23,272 nt of DNA from UBA2040 sp002384725 (GTDB lineage: Bacteria; Bacteroidota; Bacteroidia; Flavobacteriales_D; Crocinitomicaceae): NCBI GenBank assembly GCA_963926475.1, contig CAWUXE010000027.1, positions 1 to 23,272 of the forward strand. The letters run 5' to 3'. Numbering within the stretch: the first letter of the stretch is position 1; every line of letters starts with the position of its first letter. Shown here one piece after another: positions 14,098 through 22,124 of the stretch. The notes beneath the pieces are model-generated. The model did not search any database and was not told the origin of the DNA. It was given only the letters and a program-made list of their open reading frames with translations. The position numbers and the translations under genes were made by a program.

Positions 14098-14125
14098 CAA
14101 ATCTACTATTTTGTTAGGATATCAA
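14098..14125 (-). promoter_or_regulatory. Promoter of the MBOAT operon, close to the GTG start
   Basis: Read on the minus strand: TTG (14123-14125), 17-bp spacer, TAGATTTG (14098-14105), then 5 nt before GTG at 14092. This is a full -7 match and the fourth case in the window with the box next to the start codon. Confidence 0.55.
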
Positions 14126-14162
14126 GACGTCGAGAGAGAGATAATATTGTGCAAGTAACGGA

Positions 14163-16661
14163 TCAATACTCCCATTTGCCAGAAAAGTCATTATAAACGT
14201 TAATTCCAAACTTCATTTTGATATTTGCTTTATCGAAATTATTGTCAGATGTTACAGCGTACAAACCTACTTTGAACGTTCCTCCCCAAAGCGTGATTTT
14301 TCGCTCCAAACCTGCGTAGAATTCAACTTGTCGAAAATTGGCATCAGGAATAACAAGTGCAGCACCGCCAATTGTTTCTTCTAGCCCCAATCGGTTGATT
14401 AACCAAATTTTATTCAAGAAAAATCCTTTGAAATGGTGAATTGCATTCAGTTGTAAATATGAATTTGATGTGTTCATTGTGGTATCTAACAACTGCAAGG
14501 TGTTCACAGGATTTGAAAAGAAACCTCTATCCGATTGTCTAAAGAATTTGTTCTCAATAACACGAAGGTCCTTTTTGAACAAAAAAGATCCCAATTCAAA
14601 TTTCCATTGTGCCTCTCCGAGTGTGTTCAATTTTACATCATCTGTTATTCGCAGCTCGATAAAATCAAAATTCGAGGTGGTTTCTAAAATATCCGGAATA
14701 CCTCGTTTGTATTTAAGAAAAAGTGTTGGGTACGGCGATCCCATTACTATTTTTTGACCTTTGCGAACAATATATTTTTGACGGAAGTGATATTCTAAAT
14801 CAAGGGTGGGCATGAATATTTTATATCTTTCAAATACGGGCGGTTTGGGCAAAACGGTAAGTAAAGTATCATAAAATGCAGGATACTTAATATTTTCTAT
14901 AGTTCTCCGGTCTGAATATTCTAGTTTCAATTGGCCATATAATCCATTGATTAACTCACGACGAAAGCCAATTTCCACCTTCTGATTCCTAACCATATTG
15001 GTAGGAAAGAAAGCGCTAGTAATATTTTGCGCTCCCGCAATTCTGTTATAAGCATCCCCTACTTCGAAAAATACTTTGGAAAAATTCATTGGATTATAGG
15101 TGAAACTTCCACCAAAAGAACCCTTGAAATCTTTATTAAAAAACCCATAGTCTATGCTTGGATTAACAGAAAACTTTTTCCCGTTTTCGAATTCTTTCTG
15201 ATAACTGAACGGCAGTTTATGTCGATAACCTCCCACTCCAAAAAGATTCATTTGTTGTAGTAAGCCACCCACATACCATTCTTGCTTTTTGAAGGAATTG
15301 GAGCGCCCATAACCAATTAGAGGCGTATACCAATGGAATTTATTCCGAATACTATCTTGTTTCAATTTGAATTCATCACTTTCGTGATACGTGATAATAC
15401 TATCCTGTTCCTGAATAAAACTTGTTTCTATTTCTTTCAGCGTAAAGGGTCTGCGCTCGTTCCAAAATGTTGTGTCCCTATCGAAAGCATCATCAGTGTA
15501 GACGCTTGTTTCTAGCCAATAATTCCTTTTGGTATCGTCTACTTCAAAAGAATAATCTTGATGTGTCAAACGAATTAATCCATTTATGTTATTGCCAGGC
15601 TCTCGGACATTATAGACAAATTCTTTACGTGAAGGAAGCAATCGCTCCCCTACTTTTTCATAGTCACAAACAATATGCATATCACTGAAATGAAGCAAAG
15701 CGGCACGATTTATTCCTAATTCATACGAAACTAATTCCAACCCATCGTCTCGGATGAAAAGCTTACCGTAAAATAGTGCCTCATAATCGAAACGAGGATC
15801 TACACGGACTTCATAAATCAAAGAATTTGTAGAATCTAAAAAAGAACCTTCTAAATAAAAAGTATAATAGACAAAGGCATTGTACGCCAAAGGAGAGACA
15901 ATTGGTTTATCCGAAATTCTCGGTAATAGAAGAAGATTCTCGAATAAATTAATGTGTGCATCTTTTATTCCCGTGACAAATAAATTTCGATTGAATGATT
16001 CACCCATTGCTCCTGCTATACTCGAATTTCCATCTCCGAAGCTCGTTGATGCCTCAATTTTTAAGGGTTTCGATGGATCGGTAAAATCTTCATAGGCGTA
16101 AAACTCATTCTTGAATTTTTGCGATTTTTTGTAATAGGTAATTGCGCGCCATTCAATGAGGTTCAATTTTTCTTTACCCACAACTGAATCTCTAATTACC
16201 GTATCCTGTTTTTCTTTTTCTAGAGACCCAAAACAATAAGTGTCACACTTATATTCTGGCACTAAGTCATAAAAATATTGGCGCTTTTCAATTACACGCT
16301 TCATCAATTCCTTTCCCTTGGATTTTTTCGATTGTCCTGTAACTGTTACCTCATCTACTTCTTGAACGTTTGGCTCTAAACTCACGTTCAAAAAAGTATT
16401 TGTTTGCGAAATCTCTATGGTATCGTAATGCGTTTTGAATCCACCCGCATCGAATTGAAGAATATAAATCCCTTTTTTTAATTCAAGAACATAATACCCT
16501 TCCACATTTGCAACAGTTCCGTAGCTCGTGTTTTGAATACGCACTTTAGCAAAAGGAATCTCCATTCCATTCGATTCAATAATCTGGCCTTTGAGGGATT
16601 GACCAAGAGATCCAAAACTTATAAAAAAGATGAAAAAAAACAGAAGTAATTTTACGCTCAT
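14163..16661 (-). CDS. Outer-membrane DUF5686 protein with carboxypeptidase-like domain
   Basis: An 832-residue protein with a signal peptide (residues 1-20, SVKLLLFFFIFFISFGSLGQ), a CarboxypepD_reg-type beta sandwich at about 24-105 (GQIIESNGMEIPFAKVRIQN, YGTVANVEGYYVLELKKG, IYILQFDAGGFKT), the connecting EVTVTGQSKKSKGKELM and then the DUF5686 region, ending in a predicted outer-membrane beta barrel with many alternating aromatic strands and a final FNVYNDFSGKWEY-like terminus. This domain order is known from Bacteroidota surface proteins related to SusC plug-containing receptors, but DUF5686 has no established function. A 20-codon hydrophobic mini-ORF overlaps its start codon as ATGA, suggesting translational coupling. 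It is separated from MBOAT by 70 bp that hold only the MBOAT promoter. Confidence 0.85.
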   Translation of the reverse strand: MSVKLLLFFFIFFISFGSLGQSLKGQIIESNGMEIPFAKVRIQNTSYGTVANVEGYYVLELKKGIYILQFDAGGFKTHYDTIEISQTNTFLNVSLEPNVQEVDEVTVTGQSKKSKGKELMKRVIEKRQYFYDLVPEYKCDTYCFGSLEKEKQDTVIRDSVVGKEKLNLIEWRAITYYKKSQKFKNEFYAYEDFTDPSKPLKIEASTSFGDGNSSIAGAMGESFNRNLFVTGIKDAHINLFENLLLLPRISDKPIVSPLAYNAFVYYTFYLEGSFLDSTNSLIYEVRVDPRFDYEALFYGKLFIRDDGLELVSYELGINRAALLHFSDMHIVCDYEKVGERLLPSRKEFVYNVREPGNNINGLIRLTHQDYSFEVDDTKRNYWLETSVYTDDAFDRDTTFWNERRPFTLKEIETSFIQEQDSIITYHESDEFKLKQDSIRNKFHWYTPLIGYGRSNSFKKQEWYVGGLLQQMNLFGVGGYRHKLPFSYQKEFENGKKFSVNPSIDYGFFNKDFKGSFGGSFTYNPMNFSKVFFEVGDAYNRIAGAQNITSAFFPTNMVRNQKVEIGFRRELINGLYGQLKLEYSDRRTIENIKYPAFYDTLLTVLPKPPVFERYKIFMPTLDLEYHFRQKYIVRKGQKIVMGSPYPTLFLKYKRGIPDILETTSNFDFIELRITDDVKLNTLGEAQWKFELGSFLFKKDLRVIENKFFRQSDRGFFSNPVNTLQLLDTTMNTSNSYLQLNAIHHFKGFFLNKIWLINRLGLEETIGGAALVIPDANFRQVEFYAGLERKITLWGGTFKVGLYAVTSDNNFDKANIKMKFGINVYNDFSGKWEY

Positions 16662-16720
16662 GCTGTAAAGGCCATCGCTCCTATCAGCGCAATTAAACCT
16701 AGTTTAATTTTAAAATTCAT
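16658..16720 (-). CDS. 20-residue hydrophobic leader peptide
   Basis: ATG at 16720 opens MNFKIKLGLIALIGAMAFTA and stops at TGA, whose first two bases are the last two of the DUF5686 ATG (ATGA overlap). The peptide has two lysines, then a hydrophobic stretch, like a bare signal peptide or single membrane helix. The gene is too small for routine annotation. Overlap with the main start suggests a coupling leader, while the membrane-like composition leaves open a small membrane protein. No other case is visible in this window, so whether it is general cannot be told here. Confidence 0.5.
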   Translation of the reverse strand: MNFKIKLGLIALIGAMAFTA

Positions 16721-16745
16721 AGTTGTATTTTTTAGTGTGACTTAA

Positions 16746-16753
16746 TAAACGTA
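16746..16753 (-). promoter_or_regulatory. Weak -7 box for the leader/DUF5686 operon
   Basis: TACGTTTA on the minus strand is one base off TAnnTTTG and lies 25 bp before the mini-ORF ATG. The nearest upstream TTTTTG is 28 bp away with an 8-base C run between, a longer spacer than usual, so this call is weak. Confidence 0.25.
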
Positions 16754-16768
16754 GCCAATTCACTTTTC

Positions 16769-16776
16769 GGGGGGGG
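16769..16776. repeat. Homopolymer G8 tract
   Basis: Eight consecutive G on the + strand in an otherwise AT-rich intergenic region, between the DUF5686 leader and the NYN gene. Runs of this length are prone to length change during replication. Confidence 0.7.
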
Positions 16777-16856
16777 TCGATCAAAAATATTTTGTGTTTT
16801 TCGCTTTTATCTGCCAAGATTTTTAGTGAGACGGTTAAGAATAATAAAAGTTACAC

Positions 16857-17615
16857 CTAGTTTGGTTTGCGATTCGGTCGTTTTGGCGATTTTTTCTCTT
16901 TGATCTTCACGTAAATCAATTTGTATTTTCCTTTAGGACTATCGCGTTGTTCAATTTCAAAATTGTCTATGCTTTTAATCAAAGGTGTTAATTTCTGAAA
17001 ACCAAAATTCCGTGGATCGAAGTTGGGTTGTTTCTTTTGAATTAAACTTCCTACATCTCCTAAAAACGCCCATCCATCGTCGTGCGAAACATCATTTATC
17101 GTATTCGTAATCAGTTGAATATCTTTGTTTGTGATTTTATCAACATTCATTTTTTCAGATTGATCGTTCTCCGATTCTTTCGCTTGTTTCTTTAGAATTT
17201 CGATATAAATAAACTTGTCACAAGCCACGATAAATGGATTCGGTGTTTTCTTTTCTCCGATGCCGATAACTTGCATTCCAGCTTCGCGAAGGCGTGTAGC
17301 TAAACGTGTGAAATCGCTATCACTTGATACAAGACAAAATCCATTTACTTTATTGGAGTACAGAATATCCATTGCATCAATGATCATTGCGGAATCTGTT
17401 GCATTTTTTCCAGTCGTGTAACCGTACTGTTGAATTGGAGTAATCGCATTTTCGAGCAACATGGATTTCCATTTGCCTAAGCGAGGATTGGTCCAGTCAC
17501 CGTATATTCTTTTAATTGTTGGGTTGCCGTATTTGGCAATTTCTTCCATCATCTCGTGAACGTGAGCGGAAGGTATGTTGTCGCCGTCAATTAGGACAGC
17601 AAAATTTAAATTCAT
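16857..17615 (-). CDS. NYN-domain ribonuclease-like protein with LOTUS domain
   Basis: A 252-residue cytosolic protein. Residues 1-145 are a NYN/LabA (DUF88) PIN-like nuclease domain with the acidic cluster AVLIDGDNIP, NATDSAMIIDAMDILY and FCLVSSDSDFTRLA that would hold metal, plus the YGDWTNPRLGKWK block. After an acidic linker, residues about 170-245 (ITNTINDVSHDDGWAFLGDV, IQKKQPNFDPRNFGFQKLTP) match the OST-HTH/LOTUS RNA-binding module. The combination suggests an RNA-directed nuclease; no target can be inferred. Start ATG 17615 gives the conserved MNLNFAVLIDGDN; an upstream in-frame ATG at 17684 would add 23 residues without family support. It stands alone on the minus strand with gene debris upstream and the G8 tract downstream. 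Confidence 0.88.
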   Translation of the reverse strand: MNLNFAVLIDGDNIPSAHVHEMMEEIAKYGNPTIKRIYGDWTNPRLGKWKSMLLENAITPIQQYGYTTGKNATDSAMIIDAMDILYSNKVNGFCLVSSDSDFTRLATRLREAGMQVIGIGEKKTPNPFIVACDKFIYIEILKKQAKESENDQSEKMNVDKITNKDIQLITNTINDVSHDDGWAFLGDVGSLIQKKQPNFDPRNFGFQKLTPLIKSIDNFEIEQRDSPKGKYKLIYVKIKEKKSPKRPNRKPN

Positions 17616-17680
17616 GTTTGTTTGTTTAATAAATAAAGGTAAGGATAATTTAATGAAAGCGTTTAGGGCTTTCTGACAAA

Positions 17681-18118
17681 TCATTTGGAATCACCATTGT
17701 ATCCATGGTAATAATTGAATATATCAATTGTGTTTTCATCGATAAACAAGATATCCATATTATAGGGTTGGCCAATGTGAGAGATAACCTGTTGAATAAA
17801 ATTGTCCGTTTTCGTTCTTCATAAAACTGCAGAACATGAGTAACGCCATATTTTAGACACCTCCTAAAATAATTCCTAATAAAACCGCCAGTACATTTCT
17901 TAATATCCAACTTTGGGATTAAACGCAGGAAGCCTTACCGCAGGACCTGGAGGAACCATTGAGTTCCCATCACAGCAAGTGCCAATTTTTAAAACATTAC
18001 AGGATTGACATGTACGTTCACATTTGACCCAACGAAGATCACTTTTAATTCCATGTAAAACTGGGGTTTATAAAACGTTGGTGGAGCCGATGAGGAATTT
18101 TTTATGTTTACTATTTTT
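17681..18118 (-). pseudogene. Gene debris, including a Cys-rich fragment
   Basis: No intact gene fits these 438 bp. On the minus strand three pieces read like former protein: a Cys-rich frame at 17900-18067 with no start codon (GIKSDLRWVKCERTCQSCNV then LKIGTCCDGNSMVPPGPAV, ending KVGY and stop); NENGQFYSTGYLSHWPTL at 17760-17849; and DILFIDENTIDIFNYYHGYN at 17681-17758, the last two related by a one-base shift. The pieces could be the remains of one or two small genes that followed the phosphatase. I find no homolog name. An AGGAGG before the ATG at 17849 is noted but not trusted. Confidence 0.35.
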
Positions 18119-19354
18119 CTAAAAGAATCGACAACTGAATATCGCGGTGTCATCCACATAATCCAATTTGCCTCGATATTCGTCTAATTTTGAAAAGATG
18201 AAGGAATTTAAATCTTCCATTCCAAGTGGGTAAAAGCGATGAATATGATTAATCACATTCTCTAAACCGTATTGTTCATCCTTTTGATTTTCAAGCTCTA
18301 CTACTCCATCGGTATAAAGAACCAAAGTGGTATTTGGCGGTAGAATTTCGGAACCAATATTAACGAAGGGCAATTCATCCATCATTCCCAAACCAATTGT
18401 TCCTTTATCTAGTAATTTGGCTTTTTTGCCGTCGGTTAATATGGGGTGATTGTGTCCTGCATTGATGTATTTCAACGACCGATCTTTTGCTTTGTAATGC
18501 GCTAAGAAAAAGGTGATGAATTTCTCACCCTTGGCACTTTTACTCACTTTCTTATTCAACTCGTGCACCAATTCGTCGAGTTCAAACCTCTGATATTGAA
18601 ACAAAGTTCTAATTGTTGCTTGGAAATTGGCCATGAGCATAGCGGCTCCAATTCCTTTTCCTGAAACGTCACCTATGCAGATAATATATTCATCATTTTC
18701 CAAAGGAATGAAATCATAATAATCACCACCCACCTCGTGTCTTGGCAAATACTTGGCCGAAAGGTCCATTTTCTTATTCGAGGGTAAATCATCTGGGAAG
18801 AGCAGTTTTTGCATTTCCGTTGCTACCTCCAATTCCTTTTTAATTCGCTCCTGAATGACACTTTGTTTTGCCATTCTCTTGTTCTCAATAGCAACGACAA
18901 CAATGTTTGCCAAAGTTTGAATAAAGCTCATATTGAGCAAATGATCCGAAACTTTCAAATTACGGTTCAAACCCAAACTGCCGAGGAGTAAGTATGCTTT
19001 TGGCACATCATTCATGGTGATTGGAACCACCACATCAAATTCGTGCAGAAGTGGTGAAGGAGACGATTCAATTACTGTGATTTCCTTGAATCTTCCCAGC
19101 TCAATATCCACATTAATCTCATTCATTTTGGGCCGAAAACCGACTCGCAAGGTACATTCCCACTCGTCTTTCTTCGTGAAGAGTAAAAACTTATGAAGTC
19201 CGAGTTGCTGATGCAGAATAAATTGAAAGATTTCAATTATGGTCGAGACATCTTCGTGCAAACTAATGGCATTGGTTAAGTCGAGCAAAGAATTTAATTT
19301 AAAATCCTTTACTTTCAATTCACCCTCCAAGACCTTTACTTCACGTTCGAGCAT
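18119..19354 (-). CDS. GAF + SpoIIE-type PP2C serine phosphatase (RsbU-like)
   Basis: A 411-residue cytosolic protein. A short N-terminal coiled segment (MLEREVKVLEGELKVKDFKL) leads into a GAF-like sensor at about 25-165, then a linker helix (IQERIKKELEVATEMQKLLFP) and the SpoIIE phosphatase domain with its metal-binding motifs HEVGGDYYDF, GDVSGKGIGAAMLMA, INAGHNHP, LYTDGVVE and YVDDTAIFS. Such proteins dephosphorylate anti-sigma-factor antagonists or other serine-phosphorylated partners; no partner kinase or STAS protein is encoded nearby. The gene follows the second lpxD by one base (TAAATG), so they are one transcription unit. Confidence 0.92.
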   Translation of the reverse strand: MLEREVKVLEGELKVKDFKLNSLLDLTNAISLHEDVSTIIEIFQFILHQQLGLHKFLLFTKKDEWECTLRVGFRPKMNEINVDIELGRFKEITVIESSPSPLLHEFDVVVPITMNDVPKAYLLLGSLGLNRNLKVSDHLLNMSFIQTLANIVVVAIENKRMAKQSVIQERIKKELEVATEMQKLLFPDDLPSNKKMDLSAKYLPRHEVGGDYYDFIPLENDEYIICIGDVSGKGIGAAMLMANFQATIRTLFQYQRFELDELVHELNKKVSKSAKGEKFITFFLAHYKAKDRSLKYINAGHNHPILTDGKKAKLLDKGTIGLGMMDELPFVNIGSEILPPNTTLVLYTDGVVELENQKDEQYGLENVINHIHRFYPLGMEDLNSFIFSKLDEYRGKLDYVDDTAIFSCRFF

Positions 19355-19355
19355 T

Positions 19356-20285
19356 TTATAATTTCTCTAATAATTCCGGTAATTTTCGAATAGCCGCCAT
19401 TTCTCTGAACTTCGCTTTCGCTTCGATACATGGGCTACCAAAATATGTTTTTCCTTCTTCTAAATCTTTTCCAATTCCTGATTGAGCGTACACCACCACA
19501 TTGTCTTCAATTGTGATGTCACTTGCACAACCAACTTGTCCCCAAAGAGTCACATTGTTCCCAATTTGAACACAGCCAGCAACCCCAACATTTGCGGCAA
19601 AAAGGCAATTTTTACCAATCATCGTATCGTGCCCAACTTGTACTTGATTATCGATTTTAGTTCCTTCTCCAATGATCGTTGTTGCTGTAACTCCTGCATC
19701 TATTGTGCACAATGCTCCTATTTCTACATTGTCGTGCAAATGCACTTTTCCACAAGTGTGCAAACGCTCATACCCCGTTGGTTTTTTCTTGTAATAGAAA
19801 GCTGAAAAACCAATCACTGAATTTGGACCAACAATCACATTTTCATCAATAATGGTGTCATCCAAAATAGATGCGCCAGAGTGAATTATGGAGTTTTTGC
19901 CAATTTTCACGCGATTTCCGATAAAGGCATTGGGATAAATCATTGCCGTATCATGAATTTCGCAATCTTCACCCGTTATCGACCGCGTTTGTGGGTGAAA
20001 GGGTTTGAAATGACGCGTGATTCTATTGAAATCATCAAAAGGAGCCGTAGAAATAAGCAATCCTTTCCCTTCCGGACATTCGACTTTTTGGTCAATCATT
20101 ATAGTCGTAGCAGCACTTTTCAATGCTTTGTCGTAGTACTTCGGATGATCAACAAAAACTAAATCTCCAGGAACGACGCGGTGAATCTCATTAATACCAC
20201 TTACTATATGATTTGGGTCACCAACATATTCCACGCCAAGAAATTCAGCCAATTGAGCCAAAGATTGATTTTCAGGAAATTTCAT
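19356..20285 (-). CDS. Second LpxD-like N-acyltransferase
   Basis: A 309-residue LpxD paralog. It keeps the uridine-binding N-terminal domain (residues 1-95, SLAQLAEFLGVEYVGDPNHI), the left-handed beta helix (IGNRVKIGKNSIIHSGA, ENVIVGPNSVIG) and the catalytic histidine His219 in QVGHDTMIGKN, so it may be an active N-acyltransferase. It is shorter than the main LpxD and lacks most of the C-terminal helical tail. The substrate may be UDP-3-acyl-GlcN with a different chain, or another UDP-amino sugar; this is open. ATG 20285 is preferred over an in-frame TTG at 20303, because that TTG sits in a TAATTTTG -7 box. The operon partner is a GAF/PP2C phosphatase. Confidence 0.85.
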   Translation of the reverse strand: MKFPENQSLAQLAEFLGVEYVGDPNHIVSGINEIHRVVPGDLVFVDHPKYYDKALKSAATTIMIDQKVECPEGKGLLISTAPFDDFNRITRHFKPFHPQTRSITGEDCEIHDTAMIYPNAFIGNRVKIGKNSIIHSGASILDDTIIDENVIVGPNSVIGFSAFYYKKKPTGYERLHTCGKVHLHDNVEIGALCTIDAGVTATTIIGEGTKIDNQVQVGHDTMIGKNCLFAANVGVAGCVQIGNNVTLWGQVGCASDITIEDNVVVYAQSGIGKDLEEGKTYFGSPCIEAKAKFREMAAIRKLPELLEKL

Positions 20286-20300
20286 AAAAAACGTTTTGAA

Positions 20301-20308
20301 CAAAATTA
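20301..20308 (-). promoter_or_regulatory. -7 box of the lpxD2-phosphatase operon
   Basis: TAATTTTG on the minus strand matches TAnnTTTG, 15 nt before the ATG at 20285. No -33 TTG at standard spacing. The divergent gene on the other strand starts at 20431. Confidence 0.45.
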
Positions 20309-20430
20309 CGGAGATGCACCGTCCTTTTGACGAGCACGCTAGTTATTTATCCGCCAGAGGTTGTTCATTTAACATTTTTTTGAACCGATTAAAAAGCAAG
20401 ATGTACCAAAGAGAAACAAATCATTCCTCC

Positions 20431-21027
20431 ATGACTATAAAAAAAATAATACTTTTTACCGGACTTTTTATATCGTCCCTCACGTTCTCACAAACCAAAA
20501 CAATCGCCTTCAAAAGACACAGCGGAGTCAAATCAAATTTCTCTGCTTTTTTGAAACTGGAAGGAATAAACGGAAGCACCTCGAATTTAGGAATGGCGCC
20601 TGAAAAATGGGTTCGGAATTCTGAATTGAAAAAAGTCATTTTTATAAATGACACACTTGCCGCAATGGTGACGGAAGAAACTTGTTACAATGAATACAGT
20701 TACCAGCAAGAAGAAACCGAAAAATGGCGAGCGGGAACGGATACAGTTATCCGACATCCTTTGTTTTCATCTGAATTGACGGTCGACAGCATGCGCAAAA
20801 TATTACATGCCGATTATTACTTTGCCAACGATATGAAAGATGTTGAATTTGTTGGTTTTGGAGAACGAAACCCGAAGTCACCCAAAGAAATTCGACAAGA
20901 AAATGCCAAAGAACAAATAATAGATCTAGGTTTAAAAAATGATAAAAAATCGAAGTTTGGAAAATATACTTTATTGAGTTTAATCCTTGCCTCTTCTTTG
21001 GGCATCGGACTGATCAAATTACGATAA
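20431..21027 (+). CDS. Secreted/periplasmic protein of unknown function
   Basis: A 198-residue protein beginning with a signal peptide (MTIKKIILFTGLFISSLTFS then QTKT), whose mature part contains a hydroxylated, charged body (AFKRHSGVKSNFSAFLKLEG, FINDTLAAMVTEETCYNEYS) and ends in a hydrophobic helix (YTLLSLILASSLGIGLIKL) that could be a tail anchor. I do not recognise a family. ATG 20431 is chosen because it starts the signal peptide; in-frame starts at 20401 or 20296 would place 10-45 polar residues in front of it. It overlaps the DoxX-like gene start by one base (TAATG), so the two are co-transcribed and perhaps act together. Confidence 0.7.
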   Translation: MTIKKIILFTGLFISSLTFSQTKTIAFKRHSGVKSNFSAFLKLEGINGSTSNLGMAPEKWVRNSELKKVIFINDTLAAMVTEETCYNEYSYQQEETEKWRAGTDTVIRHPLFSSELTVDSMRKILHADYYFANDMKDVEFVGFGERNPKSPKEIRQENAKEQIIDLGLKNDKKSKFGKYTLLSLILASSLGIGLIKLR

Positions 21028-22124
21028 TGAAGAAAGGCGTAGAACCACTTTTTTTTCTGTGGACGTGGACAACTGTTTTTCTGTTTTGCCCTTTTCAAGT
21101 GCCAATTCTGGAATGGAAAAACAATTTTCTCCTCCCTTTTTGGAACGCAGTATTTGGATTGTTTTCAGTTCGTGAAATTCTAATCTTCTCTGATAGCCGA
21201 GGATTCTTCCTCATCATCACGATATTATTGGCTGTTTCTATGCTGTCATTCATCATTTTCAGAAAATTAATCCGAGATTATAAAGTTCGTGTTTTCGAAA
21301 TTCTCCATTATTTTCTTTTGGCCTGTGTGTTTATCATTTTCGTAAAGTATGGGTTGGATAAACTAATGATGCAACAGTTTCCATCTCCTGAAAGCAATCT
21401 GATGTTTACTGAATTGGGGAATTTAGATAAAGACATTCTATTCTGGACAACCATGGGCACGTCCCGACTTTTCAATTGGATAACAGGAGGAATTGAAGTA
21501 TTTGCCGCTTTGTTCTTATTGTTCAAACGAACCCGAAGAATGGGTTTAATCGCTTTGCTTTTGTCTACGATTTATATTGTCATTCTCAATTTCTCGTTTA
21601 ATATCGGTGTAAAATTGTTCTCGCTTATTTTATTGGGAACTCTCATCACTTTGAATTGGAATACCTTGACTTTTCTCTTTCGATTCTTTTTGAGTTTTGG
21701 CGAAGAAGACGATCAACCTGTGGAGAAAAAAGTCTATTTACCGATATTGAAAGTGGTACTTGGCGCATCCTTAATTGTCCTATTGGTTCAAATGAATACT
21801 AGTTCGAAAACAGTCAACAACCTCCAAGGCGCTTACACTTCCATTCAATCCGAAATTCTCGATTATATTTTCATCAACCAGCAAAACTATTGGATAGAAC
21901 AATCAAAAACCGGAGAAAGACAAAGTTTTGAAATAATCGGACAAGGCAAAACCGAGTTGAAACTGAGGGACGATTTCGGTGCTACGAAAATAATTCAATT
22001 CCACAAAAAAGACGAAAACAATTATCGATTTCAAGATACAAATGGGAAATATTTTACTTTTAAGAAAATGGATTTAAGCAAAGTAAACATTCTACATGAC
22101 GAAACACAACTGATTGTTCGCTGA
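21027..22124 (+). CDS. DoxX-like multi-pass membrane protein
   Basis: A 365-residue protein with about seven hydrophobic segments in the first 255 residues and a soluble C-terminal third (from about 265: MNTSSKTVNNLQGAYTSIQS, IEQSKTGERQSFEIIGQGKT). The block FVKYGLDKLMMQQFPSPE, LDKDILFWTTMGTSRLFNWI and GGIEVFAALFLLFKRTRRMG resembles DoxX/DoxD-type proteins of Flavobacteriales. The C-terminal part is beta-rich and is predicted on the far side of the membrane. Function unknown. The stop abuts the convergent pseudogene without any gap. Confidence 0.7.
   Translation: MKKGVEPLFFLWTWTTVFLFCPFQVPILEWKNNFLLPFWNAVFGLFSVREILIFSDSRGFFLIITILLAVSMLSFIIFRKLIRDYKVRVFEILHYFLLACVFIIFVKYGLDKLMMQQFPSPESNLMFTELGNLDKDILFWTTMGTSRLFNWITGGIEVFAALFLLFKRTRRMGLIALLLSTIYIVILNFSFNIGVKLFSLILLGTLITLNWNTLTFLFRFFLSFGEEDDQPVEKKVYLPILKVVLGASLIVLLVQMNTSSKTVNNLQGAYTSIQSEILDYIFINQQNYWIEQSKTGERQSFEIIGQGKTELKLRDDFGATKIIQFHKKDENNYRFQDTNGKYFTFKKMDLSKVNILHDETQLIVR

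Noticed and set aside
17760..17849. Mini-ORF of 29 codons with a strong AGGAGG upstream of its ATG
   Set aside because: Genes in this phylum rarely use Shine-Dalgarno signals, and the adjacent frame carries the likely continuation, so I treat this as part of gene debris, not a real short gene.
20296..20430. Earlier starts for the secreted protein (20296 or 20401)
   Set aside because: They put 10 to 45 polar residues in front of a clear signal peptide that starts at 20431.
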